From Neurospora tetraspora (Eukaryota; Ascomycota; Sordariomycetes; Sordariales; Sordariaceae), in contig NW_026944383.1 of NCBI RefSeq assembly GCF_033439725.1, positions 4,402,001-4,466,000 on the forward strand: a stretch of 64,000 bases of DNA, read 5' to 3'. Below the pieces are notes generated by a model. It saw nothing but the letters and a program-made list of their open reading frames with translations, made no database searches and had not been told where the DNA came from. Both the position numbers and the translations under genes were made by a program. Positions 35,829 through 44,984 of the stretch are shown piece by piece (position 1 is the first letter of the stretch; each line of letters begins with the position of its first letter).

Positions 35829-37740
35829 ATTTCTCACGCGGCAAGACGGATAATGTAATCGTTACACTACAATCGTAGAGCCATGTCGAAATCCTCCGAC
35901 ACGTGACTCTTGGACCAGAACTTCTCGTAGCCATCTTCATCCTCGTACGAGACTTGCTGGATGGCAGACCAACGAAGAATGGCGTTGTAACCAACGAAGG
36001 GAGCAGCATCACCGTTGGAGACGGTATACCGAATAGCGCTGTAAATCAGATTGGTGAAGGTGATACCGTTCTCGAAATACGTGTGGACAACCTGCATAAC
36101 ACCCGATGAGAACTGCATGATACCAACGTCGGGGGACTGCTCCATCTCCGAGACAGTATCAAGCAAGCAGTTGGCCGGTACACGGGTATCCGAGTCAATC
36201 AAGAGAATGTAGTCGCCCATCCGAATGTTGCCGTCAATCCAGGCACGGCCATCTTCCTCGAGAACCTCTTGGAGGGCGCGCTCATAGGCTTGAGCTTCGT
36301 CATGCTGGGACCATTCCGGGGATCTCTGGATTTGGCTAAGCTTTTCTTCCACCTTGCACGAGATCATGAGGGCAAAGTTCATGTTGGGTGCCTTCTTGAA
36401 CTTGCCACGGCGTTGGAAGCCGTTTTCGCCGTGTCTAAGGCGGGCAACCCAACCGATGCTGTGGTCTGCATAGAACTCAATTCGTTCCTGGCGGTCTTCC
36501 TCGGAGATCAGTTGAAGACCATCGTCATTGATAAACATGTTTGCCGCACCACCTGGAGCTCGTACGTGGAGATGGCGTGCTTGATCGACTTGGCTGTGGG
36601 AGCAATGACACCGGCGAGGCCTTCTTTGTAGAGAGGACACTGCACCGTAACGTGAGGCAGGGTAGGGGTCTGCAGCCTCGGCGGCAGTTTGGCCGAGTAA
36701 AACTTTGAGTTGACCGAGAGCTGTTGAATAGGTCCAAATATCTGAGCTAAGGAGCCGACAATAACTTGAGCGAAGAATAGAGTGAAGAAGATTTGGACCG
36801 GTGCCAGGACGATGAGAGCAAGACGGACAAAGTCACCATCAACCATGACTTCAATAGCGAGCTGCCTCCAGGCGGACCTAAGGGATACTGTAACGATCAA
36901 GAGCGTGATGCTGACGAGATAGGTGTTGAGCAAGTGAACCGGTCGCTTTTCTCGTTTCGGCTCGCCGCTCTCCGTATCGACTTCAACGATTCGTTCCACC
37001 ATGGGAGGAGCACTCTCCTCCTCGTCGTCAACCTCATTGCCGTCCTTCCATACGAGCTGCATGAGCGCTGACTCGATATGCTTGGCTCTGGGAATCAGAT
37101 GGAGGGGATCGTTATCCTAAACGACGAGCAAGCCTTCCGAGGCAACAAAGGCCGCAAACTGATGTTTTCGGGCACGAAGAAGATCGTCGACGGTGGGAAG
37201 GATTTGGATGCGCAAGCCGTCGTTCAGAGGAACCTCGATAGCCTCCGGAGACCACTGTAGGAACGTTTTGATGACTCGTGAGTTGACCGTCATGGCACAT
37301 TATTCCAAGCCCCTTGTCAGCACACAGCACCTGAACATATTCTGGGTAATCATTCTCACCTGGACGTTGAGCGCAGCACAGGCCGCAGCCAAGGGGGAAT
37401 TCCCAAGTGCCGGCAGGCAGGTCATGTATCGACCTCTTGACTTTCGAAGCATCACGCCCTCAATCTCGCCGCTGCCGCTTGCTACCCAGAGGTAGGAGCA
37501 CTGCTGCTGATAGAGCCAGTTGACCATGACCTCATGCTTGATGTCTTCGAGCATTATCGAGCTCGTCGTCGACAGGAACGAGCGTGCTTCCGAGCGGGCT
37601 CTGGCACTATAGTGGGCGTGAGGGAGAGCGAGTACATCGTGATTCGGAGTCAGTGGATTGAATATCGGATCCCCGGTGGCAGGCGGTCGACCTCGTTGTG
37701 GTTTCTCATTCTGCCCGGCAGCCGGCTCGGGCTTTTTTTG
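35829..37740 (-). pseudogene. Dead GT2 glycosyltransferase (chitin-synthase/hyaluronan-synthase-like family)
   Basis: Recognisable protein sequence runs from about 37,740 down to 35,829. The order is a polar N-terminus, HEVMVNWLYQQQCSYLWVAS, an intron after ALNVQ, NSRVIKTFLQWSPEAIEVPL, two membrane segments (STYLVSITLLIVTVSL-type and LALIVLAPVQIFFTLFF), VTVQCPLYKEGLAGVI, then the GT2 core with YILLIDSDTRVPANCLLD, FVGYNAILRWSA and VSEDFDMALRL. The frame is interrupted: the intron acceptor AG is not visible at the expected place, TAG replaces an expected Trp near 37,117, the frame shifts by one base near 36,555, and TAG replaces an expected Gln at 35,867, followed by a TGA for Trp. Homology then ends, so the C-terminal membrane domain is gone. 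The Gln-to-stop and Trp-to-stop changes are C:G to T:A transitions, compatible with RIP. The intact family resembles ZtGT2-type enzymes needed for hyphal growth. Confidence 0.85.
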
Positions 37741-38159
37741 CTATGAAATAACTCTTTAATCCCATGATGATGACGGCAGCCCGACCCTCCCTTCCCTCCT
37801 ATGGCTTAGTAGGGAATGATGATTTTTTCGGGTTTTCCTAGACAAAAGGATGATCGAGGTGAGGTGAAGGTGCTGTGCGGACGGACCGAGCAATAAAGGT
37901 TGGCAATGAATAAATAACGAAAGCCCGCTAGACCGTGGTGCGATAATGTGCAGTTGTTGACGTTAGTTTCGTGCCCTAATTCACACAATGTTAGCCCGGA
38001 ATAAAACGCTGTATTCCAAGCAGGCTCGGAAGTTTCTGAGGGTTCGATTGTTAATATAGTTGAGGAGGGGCTCCGTCTCTCCCACCGAGATATCTCTTAC
38101 TTGAACCACGATTGCGACCATCACCGCCACCAGAGTGATCACAACCAAGCCCGCCAACA
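37741..38159. other. Divergent intergenic region of the two glycosyltransferases
   Basis: Lies between the dead GT2 gene (minus) and the GT69 gene (plus). No features beyond a plausible shared promoter region. Confidence 0.4.
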
Positions 38160-38272
38160 ATGGTGAGTCCTTCAGTTGCCTTGATGTTATCTTTATCTAA
38201 TGTCCTTCTGTGCCTGTCCCGAATCCGACCGTTCTATCGGCCGCAAACCGCACTGCCTACGTCGTCGCAATC

Positions 38273-39352
38273 ATGAACCCTGAAAAGAACCTTCCACGAT
38301 TCGAATGTCCCGACTTCAATCCTTTGAGATACGAATATCTCGCGGTCCAAGACGATGATGGCGATGCTGATTCATCGGGGATCCAGCACTTCTTTGCCCT
38401 CGATCTCCGCGAATGCCTTCATCTACTGCCGCGCTTCATCGGAAGCATCGTAGAAGCCATCCGATTCTTCGGTCCACAAAGCTGCGCGCTCTCCATCATT
38501 GAGGGTAACTCCCATGACGGCACAGCTGAGGTCCTGGAGGCATTGCGCCCGGAGCTTGATGCCCTGACCAAAACGTACTACTTCAAATCGAGCGACATCA
38601 ACCCGAAGCAAGGAGCTCGCATTCAGAAGCTCACCGAACTCCGCAATCTGGCGTTGCAACCCATGCTCGACCCGAAGAACTCGAAGCTCTATCCCGCCGA
38701 AGCAAACGCGACTGTTATCTTCCTCAACGATGTTGCCGCTTGCACAGACGATATTCTTGAGTTGGTCCATCAGCGTCGCTTCCTCGGTGCTGACATGACA
38801 TGCGCTATGGATTGGACCTATGTCGGCCGCGACCCAACTTTCTATGACGTATGGATTGCGCGGACGTTGGCGGCAGGTGATTCGTTCTTTGAGATTCCGC
38901 CCGATGGCAACTGGAACTCTGCCTGGAACCTCTTCTGGAACGAGCCCACTGCGCGTGAGCGCTTCTTTGCCCACCAGCCCTTCCAGGTCTTCTCGTGTTG
39001 GAACGGCGCCACCGCTTTCACTGCAAAGCCCTTCTTGGAGAAGAAGATCGCTTTCCGAGCTCCGAGAAAGGGTGAGTGTATACAAGGCGAGCCTCAACTT
39101 CTCTGCAAGGACCTCTGGTGGCATGGTTATGGCAAGATTGCCGTGGTGCCGTCGGTCAGTCTTGAGTATTCAGACGAGAGGGGAAAGCAAATTAAGGAGG
39201 CCCGGGACTTTACAACCCAGTTGGTTGGAGGGGAAGGCCATGAAGATGATGCCATTCAGTGGCAGGCGAGCCCTCCAGAGAAGGTTAAGTGCATGTCCGA
39301 CTATGGCCATCAGTTCTCTAAAGAATGGAATAAGACCCAGGTAGGGGTATAA
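38273..39352 (+). CDS. GT69 alpha-1,3-mannosyltransferase-like protein (CAP59/CMT1 family)
   Basis: From the first in-frame ATG (38,273) the product is 359 residues. Family signatures in order: FFALDLRECLHLLPRFIGSI, ALSIIEGNSHDGTAEVL, YYFKSSDINP, TVIFLNDVAACTDDILEL, ADMTCAMDWTYVGRDPTFYD, FSCWNGATAFTAKPF, GECIQGEPQLLCKDLWWHGY and VPSVSLEYSD, as in fungal relatives of Cryptococcus Cmt1/Cap59, which add mannose in the Golgi. The open frame continues upstream to 38,201 without an ATG. A separate frame starting at ATG 38,160 encodes a hydrophobic anchor-like segment (MVSPSVALMLSLSNVLLCLS), out of frame with the enzyme. The normal N-terminal membrane anchor may thus have been lost through an indel, or an intron acceptor has decayed. 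The catalytic core looks intact. It lies head-to-head with the GT2 pseudogene. Confidence 0.85.
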   Translation: MNPEKNLPRFECPDFNPLRYEYLAVQDDDGDADSSGIQHFFALDLRECLHLLPRFIGSIVEAIRFFGPQSCALSIIEGNSHDGTAEVLEALRPELDALTKTYYFKSSDINPKQGARIQKLTELRNLALQPMLDPKNSKLYPAEANATVIFLNDVAACTDDILELVHQRRFLGADMTCAMDWTYVGRDPTFYDVWIARTLAAGDSFFEIPPDGNWNSAWNLFWNEPTARERFFAHQPFQVFSCWNGATAFTAKPFLEKKIAFRAPRKGECIQGEPQLLCKDLWWHGYGKIAVVPSVSLEYSDERGKQIKEARDFTTQLVGGEGHEDDAIQWQASPPEKVKCMSDYGHQFSKEWNKTQVGV

Positions 39353-40106
39353 GCAGGCAGTGTCAAGATGTGGTCACGGAAGTTGGCACAACTTAAGCAT
39401 ATCATTCAATATTTAGCCCCATCCGTACATTCGGCCCCGCATAGCCGGCAGACAAATGTAGAACCGGGTTGACCGGCTCCGTATAGGGCCGGGATCTGGC
39501 TTCAACGCTGCTAGTATGGACATAATTCAGAAATAGAAAAAGATAAAGCATTCTTCGCATCTTCTATAACAGCTATTCTTCTGACCATTGAAATTGGACA
39601 ACGGCTTTTACGACAATGGAGTGTCATCCGAAGTACATTCCCACCATGAGGAAGAACGTGTAAAATATAGGTTATAGTGATATAGTAAAATTGGAATGTA
39701 TTCCCCTTAGGCCAACAACCAAAAAATGTCTCAACGGCAGTCTACCCCAAAGATGCGCCGGATGGAAAAAGTGAAGCAAGTGGAGTTCTAGAGGTATTAA
39801 CAGGCCCAACGTAGGAAATGATTTTCTACAGAGGATATCCTAGAGGAATGTTTGCCAAGCCTTTTTGTCGGTCCGGACCGATAAAAAGGCTTGGCAAACA
39901 ACGGCGGGCACCTCGTGCTGTTAACCTCTTTTTATAAGGAATTGGAGTTCTCTTCACTCAGTTTGTCTCTTTTTGCAATTTTAGAAATCTTATTTTTACG
40001 AAGTCTACAAGCAATTTTTTTTTGTTTTTAAATATTTACAAATTAGTAATAAACTAATGGCTTTTTTGATAATTAAATGATTAAGTACTATTTAATTTGT
40101 CTCAAA
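39353..40106. other. Non-coding stretch in the island, AT-rich
   Basis: Contains the 50-bp near-perfect palindrome listed separately; AT-rich to the right. No gene recognised. Confidence 0.45.
39850..39899. repeat. 50-bp near-perfect palindrome
   Basis: The 25-base left arm gtttgccaagcctttttgtc(ggtcc) is followed directly by its reverse complement with one mismatch and no spacer. It could be the joined ends of a TIR element or a fold-back sequence. The arms contain a T5/A5 run. Confidence 0.85.
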
Positions 40107-41108
40107 CTAATGGTTTACCTTTACGGACTTCCCCTCCCAAAGACCTACTGAAAAGCGGAGCGGCCAAAGCCCAATGGGCCAAGAGATGGGCGCCCACCGC
40201 TGACCTAATAGGGAAACAACGCCGCAAGACGCGCCACACGATACGCAACAGGGCACGCCGTATCAGGAAGAGCCATCGGCCAAAGATAGGGAGCGGTGGT
40301 TAGAGAAAGCAACAAGGAAGGAATGGATAGCAAGATGGGAGATGCAGACAGCGGCGGCAGTCTCCAAGTCGGGAAGACGCTACCAGTTGACGATCGCTGA
40401 CCTATACCCAAAGTTCGACGGGACTTTGATAAGGAGACATATGGTCGGCTCCAGAAAGAAAAGGAGGCGCGGAGAGGCTGAGGGCAAAGACCCTCACCCC
40501 CTCTCTAAAGCCAAAAGCTCACTCCTCATCCAAGCGCGCGGACAGAAGTAATCGGGCTCCGGTCCTTCCTATTTAAAAGGAAGGTCCCCGATATCGAAAC
40601 ACCGTACTGCTCTTGCGGGACGGGCAAGGAGACCTTTGCACACTTGGTTTACGACTGTCTGTGGACGTTCAACCAACGAATAAGGGAAGAAGAGTGTCCG
40701 CACAGCCAAGAGCAACTGGCTGTATACTTGGACGACGGAGAGCAGGCCGGCCGCCTCCTCGGTTGGGTATTGAGAGTGGGACGGCTCCGAGAATACCGTC
40801 TAGCAGTTGAGTTGGAGGAGGAAGGAGTCGGCGAAGCCGACCCTCAGGGATAACACATCAGTCGATGGTAAGATATCGGCGATGCGTTAACGTCATTATT
40901 CACCGAGCGGTGGGTGAGCACCGCTACGGTAGGAAACGCAGGTGCCGGCCTCGCGGCCAGGCAAGGGGCGGTGGTTTTTATCCGGCAGACGGAAGTATGT
41001 ACGGTTTTCCCTCCGAAAATAGGTGAAGGACCCCATGCTCATCGGACGTTTAGTATATAGTTACTAGCATAGGGAATAAGACTACTATCACTAATGGTTT
41101 ATCTTTAT
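40107..41108 (+). mobile_element. 5'-truncated LINE fragment with target-site duplications
   Basis: Direct repeats of 18 bp (ctaatggtttacctttac at 40,107-40,124 and ctaatggtttatctttat at 41,091-41,108, two C/T differences) flank a 966-bp body. The body encodes, over several frames, the C-terminal end of a Tad-like LINE ORF2: a basic KSSLLIQAR segment and then YCSCGTGKETFAHLVYDC, the C-x-C-G...E-T...H...C zinc-knuckle block downstream of reverse transcriptase/RNase H. Reading frame changes at about 40,550, so the fragment is dead. The remaining 40,850-41,090 would be the 3' UTR. Severe 5' truncation is typical of LINE insertions. Confidence 0.8.
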
Positions 41109-42319
41109 ATTTTGAATATACAAAACCAAACCTTATTTATAGAAAACCTTCTTTATTTCTTCTAACCCCTCGTTATCTATGTCCACTTTTACCAGTAATT
41201 CTTGAAACTCTTTTTTCGTAATATAGTTGTTGTCAGTAGCAATAGTTTTACTTTTTTTAGCGTTTGCGTTTGGCTTTAAAGGTGGTATAACCTTTGCCTG
41301 ACTATAGTAAGTGCAAGGGCACAGTATGGGAGGGTCGAAGGCAAAGCTAAGATTCTATCTATGACAGAAGATTTCAGATGGGAAGAAGAAAAGAGGAAGA
41401 GAACTAGATACAAGCGTGCAGACCCAAATAAATACCCTGGTCGCACAAGTGGTAGCGGGACTCACATGTGGGTCGCTGACTGCCAGCGCCGTCATAGTAA
41501 GCTTATTTATATATTCTTGTAATTCTACAATAAAATATTTTCGTTTAATTTTATACTTCTACTTTGTAATACGAAAAAAACTTACATAGTATAAAAATAT
41601 TTACTTTAATACTAGAAATTAATTACAATTAAATTAAACTGCTTTGGGGTATTGCCTACCACCCCTACCGAATTCAGCGGACATTAGTGTCACGTGTCAC
41701 AGTGATGGCAGACTACCCACATCGACCAGGCGGTTGAGGAACCCTAACGCTAGTTCCAGCTCGTCAGAACTAGGGTTAGGGTTCTGGCCGCCATATCTAG
41801 AAACACAGCTCCCCACAATCACTATCGGCTATATTTCCGCACCTCTCGAAGGATTGATTGATTAAAGAGATGCGAGAAAAGAACGAGCAAACGCCATTTC
41901 TCAGCCCGGAATAGGAACCTGTCCCAACTTTTCTCTTGTGCCTACGTATAAAACGAGTTAGAAGGGGAATATTCAACACCTTATGGAGCACCCGACACTT
42001 CAATAAACGGACTATCGGCTTCCGAAGCGAACGTCTGAGTTGTCAGAGTTGGATTTATTCTACTAGAAGGTGACCACAACCAAGCACGTCCTTGGCATCT
42101 TTTCATTACGCGATTCTATGGATCAATTGCGTTCACGATGGTGTTTATGGCACCTATCGTACAAGATTCGCAGTGCTGATTTGCGTGTTCGGGATCCGAG
42201 TCCTGCTATCTATACCACGGGGGACTTGATTAAGAACAAAAACTGGCAGAAAAAAAAATAATACAGCTACGGTTGATACTGCTTATTTTGAATGCAATGT
42301 CCAGCCTTATAAGACTACC
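41109..42319. other. Non-coding, partly AT-rich stretch
   Basis: AT-rich to about 41,640, then normal composition. No frame above 75 codons and no recognisable domain. Confidence 0.45.
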
Positions 42320-43672
42320 CTATATACCATCCTCGGGCTGAATGGGTGTCAGAAACTTAATGAGGTCTTCGTTAGGTAGGTTTTGCAGTTCGCCAAGCTG
42401 TCTCCTTTGGAACAATCTTTCTTTGAACTCTCCTTTACCCCAAACAGAAAGTAGAAACTCATTGCCCACCTCACTCAACAACATTAGGCTTTCATACCAA
42501 GCAATGGTGGCACGGAAGGTCTCGAGGCCTTTGTTCGAAAACCTCTTCAAAGCTCTTAACGTGAACCCACTACCAAACCCAAGGGGTAAAAAGCAGAGAA
42601 GCCCATCGTATCCTTCTACCATCTTCATCATCTTCCGAGCCTCAGATATTTCCGTCGTGAATGCCTTCCGCGCTTTAGGAGTGTCTTCGATGCCACGACC
42701 TGCTAACACAGCTGATATACAACTTCTGCTTGCTCGATGTCGATTTTCATTTTCTTTTATGACTTTGGAAAGCCGAAAACTGGCTGACATGCCCAAAACG
42801 GTGTACAAAATACTGAGATTTTGTGCTTTTCGTCGTAGATTATCGTAGTGCCTAGCAGTTGACAACTCGTCCGTAGGCTTTCTCGAGGCGAACGAGCTTT
42901 TCAATGTATCGTCCGCACTGTCCCAAGCGTATACGATTGACATGAATCGCAAGATCGCACCATTGTCTATCGTTAGGCTTGCGAGTTGACGACCTGATTC
43001 GATATCGGTATCGGTATTAGTATCCTTCGTGTTGCTGTCGACTTTGATTTGGGCATCACCGCAACCGACACTGATAGCGGCGTCAGTGTCATTGTCGCTG
43101 TTCTGATTGCTATTCTCGTTGTTACCATGCTCTTGGTACTTGTCTTGCCCTTGGTCCTGCTCCTCGTCCTGCTCTTGGTCCTCCTCGTCCTGCTTTTCGT
43201 TTTCTTCATAGTCTCTCCGTTTAGTATCTTTGTTGCCGACAACATTGCTAATATCTCGAGACTGACCAAAATTCTGCCTTTTGCTGTGTAGCAGAAAGGT
43301 GGCGTTTGATTTCCGTTTCTTGGCGAGGGGCCCATGGGAAAGCTTTTTGAGGTTGCCATGGGACAGACCGTAGAACCCGTCTTCTGGACAAACAACCCAT
43401 CCACGCGGAATTGCTTCTTCACTAAGCAAAGTGAAATTGGTTGCTATAGCAAGAGACGGGGTTTGATTGATAACTGCGTGATATTGTCGTGGTCGTGTTA
43501 TAACCAGGTCGCCGGGGCCAGCGCGAATAATATCGAACTTGATTTCTTCTTCGAGTAGCCTCTTCGGACTCACCATGATATTCAGATGCCGTATAGGCTG
43601 GTCGCATTTGCGGAGCGCCCATTTGGTCGCAAGCATCCTTTCAAATTTGGTAGTATTATTCAGGTCGATCAT
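42320..43672 (-). CDS. JmjC-domain protein fragment with acidic insert
   Basis: Single frame of 450 residues. Residues about 50-80 (AGPGDLVITRPRQYHAVINQ) are the C-terminal half of a JmjC domain, including the distal His that helps bind the iron; the region with the first metal ligands (H-x-D/E) is absent. The rest holds a Lys-rich segment, a highly acidic run (about 160-190, EDQEQDEEQDQGQ), and a C-terminal all-alpha region ending LTPIQPEDGI. The coding frame starts in the middle of the JmjC fold at MIDLNNTTKFERM. The upstream 900 bp show no obvious N-terminal half, so the gene is probably truncated; further 5' exons cannot be excluded. Without the complete double-stranded beta-helix, demethylase activity is unlikely. 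Confidence 0.7.
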   Translation of the reverse strand: MIDLNNTTKFERMLATKWALRKCDQPIRHLNIMVSPKRLLEEEIKFDIIRAGPGDLVITRPRQYHAVINQTPSLAIATNFTLLSEEAIPRGWVVCPEDGFYGLSHGNLKKLSHGPLAKKRKSNATFLLHSKRQNFGQSRDISNVVGNKDTKRRDYEENEKQDEEDQEQDEEQDQGQDKYQEHGNNENSNQNSDNDTDAAISVGCGDAQIKVDSNTKDTNTDTDIESGRQLASLTIDNGAILRFMSIVYAWDSADDTLKSSFASRKPTDELSTARHYDNLRRKAQNLSILYTVLGMSASFRLSKVIKENENRHRASRSCISAVLAGRGIEDTPKARKAFTTEISEARKMMKMVEGYDGLLCFLPLGFGSGFTLRALKRFSNKGLETFRATIAWYESLMLLSEVGNEFLLSVWGKGEFKERLFQRRQLGELQNLPNEDLIKFLTPIQPEDGI

Positions 43673-44558
43673 TATCCAGAGCTTCTTAGAGTAGACTTTT
43701 CACTTGTCTGCCTTGACCTACCTCCTTTATCTTCCTGCCGTAACCTGCCTGCATTAGCCTGCCTCCTTCATCTGCCTGCCTTGCCCTACTTCATTGGTCC
43801 GACTATTCGTCGCTCGGTAAAATCTAATGCCCGCCAATGAACATTCTAGCCCAAACGCTAAACCCCGCTAGTAAACGCCTGCAGCTTTGTAAATAGGTTA
43901 ACCCGAATGCTCATTGCGAGGTAGTCGAATCCATTAATGACTGAAGATTCTAGGGAAGGAAGTAAAACAAGAAAACACGCAGAAGGCCTACGATTGTATG
44001 ACCTGTCAAGTGCCAAGGGTAAATAACTTTGGATGGTCCCAACCAATAAAACCAAAACGCAGGTGACCATCGTATAATGCATTCGAACCGACCAGTCATA
44101 GCACCGCCGAGCACCGAGAGGAAGTTTTGCCCAGGAGCGTGGAAGGGCCGGGCGGCGCGTCATTCCGTTGAGATAGTATCGATTATAGCCGTGGCTAGAA
44201 TTCTCGGAAGAGGCTCTCCATCGCAATTGGTCCTCGCCATCTATTGCTGAAAGATTGAGCGTGTCTAAGTGTCTCGGAGACCGACCGAAACGCGATTTTA
44301 CTATAAGCGGCATTTTCAACCTCGAGTTTCTTCGGTTTAGGAAAATCTAGAAATAAGTTTGAGCGTTGAAGGCTGAAAGTCGAAGGCTTGAAGTAGCCCA
44401 AGTATGAGAACCGTTCCGAATTGTACTAGCATAAGAAGATTCCAAAGGAGAAAGACACTCAACATCTGCGGTACGACTGACTCGGGGAAGATTGTCAGTG
44501 ACAAAAGATTCTGAAAGGGAAGAGTCAACTTCCGTAATTTCTTCAACTTGGTACTTCT
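43673..44558. other. Non-coding or decayed stretch upstream of the JmjC fragment
   Basis: Several 60-150-codon minus-strand frames (for example 43,858-44,319 and 44,347-44,562) without recognised domains. Some may be decayed 5' exons of the JmjC gene. Confidence 0.35.
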
Positions 44559-44823
44559 TCAAGGCGGGCTCCTCGCACGGCGAGGCCTCCTTTCTTCATT
44601 CCTCCAGTCTTGCAAATCCACGATTCCCTGCCACACGTCAAACCCCGCATCCACGACATAATATCGACCATCTGGGACCTGAAAAGATCGACCGAAAGCT
44701 TGAGTACAAAGCGAAGCATTGTTGCTAGAGCCCTCCGCGCCTGCTAGAATATACGGGAAGGTTCTGTCACTTTTGACTGCTGCAAATACATTCTACGTGA
44801 TATTGCCATTGCGGTCCCTTCAG
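44559..44823 (-). mobile_element. PIF/Harbinger-type DDE transposase relic
   Basis: One frame reads NVFAAVKSDRTFPYILAGAE, GSSNNASLCTQAFGRS and FQVPDGRYYVVDAGFDVWQG, matching the middle of a DDE_Tnp_4 (PIF/Harbinger) transposase around the second catalytic Asp (in the V-x-D-A-G motif). A TAG stands where Gln would be expected before NVFAAV, and both ends of the domain are lost. It is a fragment of a DNA transposon, likely dead for some time. Confidence 0.75.
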
Positions 44824-44984
44824 CGTTGCTGTTGAGATGTACGACGACCAGGGAGACTCTCAATACGATAGAAAGCAATAGAGAGTAAATAATAAAGATT
44901 GGGGAGTAAACCAACATCAATTCTTGCAGGAGGAAAGATTGTAAAAGGCTGACTCGAGGTGGAGTTGCCCTCCAAGCCTGCCTC

